From contig OZ316891.1 in the NCBI GenBank assembly GCA_973895155.1, forward strand, positions 14,756,001-14,820,000: a stretch of 64,000 bases of DNA. Reading direction: 5' to 3'. The stretch's first letter is position 1, and each line of letters begins with the position of its first letter. This DNA comes from Marsupella aquatica. Taxonomy: Eukaryota; Marchantiophyta. Of this stretch, positions 62,330-64,000 are shown one piece after another. The translations under genes were made by a program, and so were the position numbers. Under the pieces are notes generated by a model that made no database searches, was not told where the DNA came from, and worked only from the letters and a program-made list of their open reading frames with translations.

Positions 62330-64000
62330 CTTGGGTGTGGATGAAACCTTTAGTGTGCTTAGAATGCTTAGAATTTCTTTTGACAAAGCTTTCCAATGGG
62401 CCTAACATTGTCACTCATCATCAAGTGTCAAAGAGACTACTGTTCTTTCAATTTCTGCGCCCTTCCTTGAAACTCTGGTTATGGCGTTAACAAAAACAAC
62501 TTTCAAATTTCTCCCGTAATCTTTTCCATGAAATATGTTGTGTTCATAATTCTTATAACCTTTTCCAATGAGCCAAATATTGCCAGATTTTTTCACGTAT
62601 TGAAGAGCTCACAAATTTTTGAATTGGTCTACCCTTTCTTGAAAGTCTAGCTGTATATGTTGTTAGCAATAAACAAATATTTCATGTCTTGGTCTTATTT
62701 CAATAAGACCTTTCATACATAGAATTTTAGAAATCAAATTTTGGAAGACTTTCAATAACCCTAACATTGCTAGATTTCATTGAGTATTAATGACCCTTCC
62801 TTGATGCTAGACATTTACTTTCAGGTCTAGAGGTACGACTGCAGCCATAGTTAAAGGGCTAACCAAAGTGGTTACTTGGTTAGGTTAGTCTGCACACTAT
62901 ATACCCAAGTACTCCACGAGAAGTAGTGTTTTCTTGAATTTGGGGAGCTTAGGCTCATTGTTACAAGCTAGTTAAGAGATAGGGAGAGCTTGTGTTGCGG
63001 AGACTCAATTTGACCAATGGGCCTAGACTGCAGTAAAGCTCTCATGTGTTCCCGTGAACGTGCCATCGTCTAAGGTGAACCAAATATTTTTCTATGTTGA
63101 CTACTTGTTTGTTTGATGTTCATGGGCATGTTGCTGTGAATATAGTCTTTGCCCAACACTTGAAAGCTTAGCAATGCCCTTAGCATAAATCTACTATGAT
63201 TTTCTTACTCATCTCTCAATGAAACCTTTAGTTCTTAAATATTTAGAGACATTTTGGAGATAAATTTCCAATGAGCCTAACATTGGCAAACTTTGTCAAG
63301 TACTAAGGAGCTAGATCATGAATTTCTGAATTCCTCTAGCTTCCCAATGAGCCTAACATTGGTAAATTTTTGTCAATTACTAAAAATATCATGAGAAATT
63401 GATTCAATCTATGAAGTTTTTGAAAGAGCCCTACATTGGTAGATTTTGTGAAGTACTACAAGACCACGAGTTTATCAATTTCTCAAGCTTTCCAATGAGA
63501 GTGACATGGAGAGATTTGTTCAAGTACAAAGAAGATCATGAGTGTCTAAATTCTCTAGCTTTACAATGAGCATGACATAATGAGATTTAGTCAAGTACTA
63601 AGGAGATAATGAGTTTCTAAATATTTATAGTTTCTCAATGACTCTGAAACGGGCTCTGAAATTGGTGATTTAGTCATGTACTATGGAGATCATGAGTTTA
63701 TTCATCTTTCTAGCTTTTTAATGAGCATGACAATAGTACTCATCAAGTACTAAGGAGATTATGAGTTTTTGAATTTCTCTAACTTTCCAATGATCCTAAC
63801 ATTTGCATATTCAGTTTGAAAGTAAGAAGGAGATCATGAGTTTATCAATTTCTAATGCTTTCCAATGAGTGGTTCTTAGGTACTAGGTAGATCATGAGTT
63901 TATGAATTTCTCTAGCCTTCTAATGAACCTAACATTGGCAGATCTCATTAAGTACAGAGATCATGACAGACTAAGGAGATTGGTAATTTTGTTTTACAGT
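62330..64000. repeat. degenerate satellite-like array, unit about 75 bp, open to the right edge
   Basis: From 63.24 kb to the end, units of the form tttccaatgagcctaacatt, then a caagtactaaggagatcatg block and gaatttctctagct repeat about ten times with many substitutions. More degenerate units with ccaatgggcctaacattg-type words appear from 62.39 kb. The array continues beyond the window. No coding frame is present. Confidence 0.8.

Larger units (their letters stand above)
59829..62330. other. AT-rich spacer
   Basis: No gene seen. Includes the 186-bp duplication and the second copy of the dispersed repeat, both annotated separately. Confidence 0.5.

Noticed and set aside
1-64000. rRNA genes, tRNA genes, CRISPR arrays or bacterial-type operons
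   Set aside because: None visible; spliced genes and transposon types show eukaryotic nuclear DNA.

Overview
This window is nuclear DNA from a land plant. It carries a spliced anthranilate synthase alpha gene with a plastid-type leader, a plant-type topoisomerase VI A subunit, an ER-anchored UBC32/33/34-type E2, a GRAS regulator most like NSP1, a plant-style MAPKKK and a U1-C splicing protein. Introns are GT-AG. Gene density is modest, at roughly eight clear genes in 64 kb, and the spacers are AT-rich and full of small tandem repeats. The mix of intronless genes, unfamiliar lineage-specific proteins and an NSP1-like GRAS gene fits a non-seed plant such as a bryophyte. That placement is inference only; the sequence gives no direct species label.

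Layout. 0-7 kb: AT-rich spacer with a possible exon at the left edge, a small inverted-repeat element and a 22-bp repeat array. 7.1-9.2 kb (minus): five-exon U1-C gene, with a roughly 61-bp tandem array just upstream. 9.8-15.3 kb: repeat-rich spacer. 15.3-15.8 kb (plus): small chromodomain protein, convergent with an unrecognised multi-exon gene on the minus strand (16.25 to at least 18.6 kb) whose last five exons can be phased exactly. 22.7-24.3 kb (minus): single-exon MAPKKK-like kinase. 28.6-36.4 kb: a nearly complete Helitron. It has a 5' TC terminus, a GC-rich filler block, tandem repeats and a Rep-helicase gene with two in-frame TGA codons and a damaged Walker A motif. A 35-bp minisatellite and a hairpin followed by CTAG close its 3' end. 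38.6-41.1 kb (plus): two-exon NSP1-like GRAS gene. 43.7-48.4 kb (minus): eleven-exon anthranilate synthase alpha. 54.0-55.3 kb (plus): intronless TOP6A/SPO11-3. 57.2-58.1 kb (minus): intronless ER-anchored E2. 59.3-59.8 kb: a MITE with perfect terminal repeats and a TA duplication. 62.3 kb to the edge: a degenerate satellite-like array of about 75 bp.

The host genes are ordinary single-copy-type housekeeping and regulatory genes (splicing, tryptophan synthesis, endoreduplication, ERAD, signalling). They show no operon-like logic. The parts with least explanation are the unrecognised 16-19 kb gene, the recently inactivated Helitron and the many independent tandem arrays.
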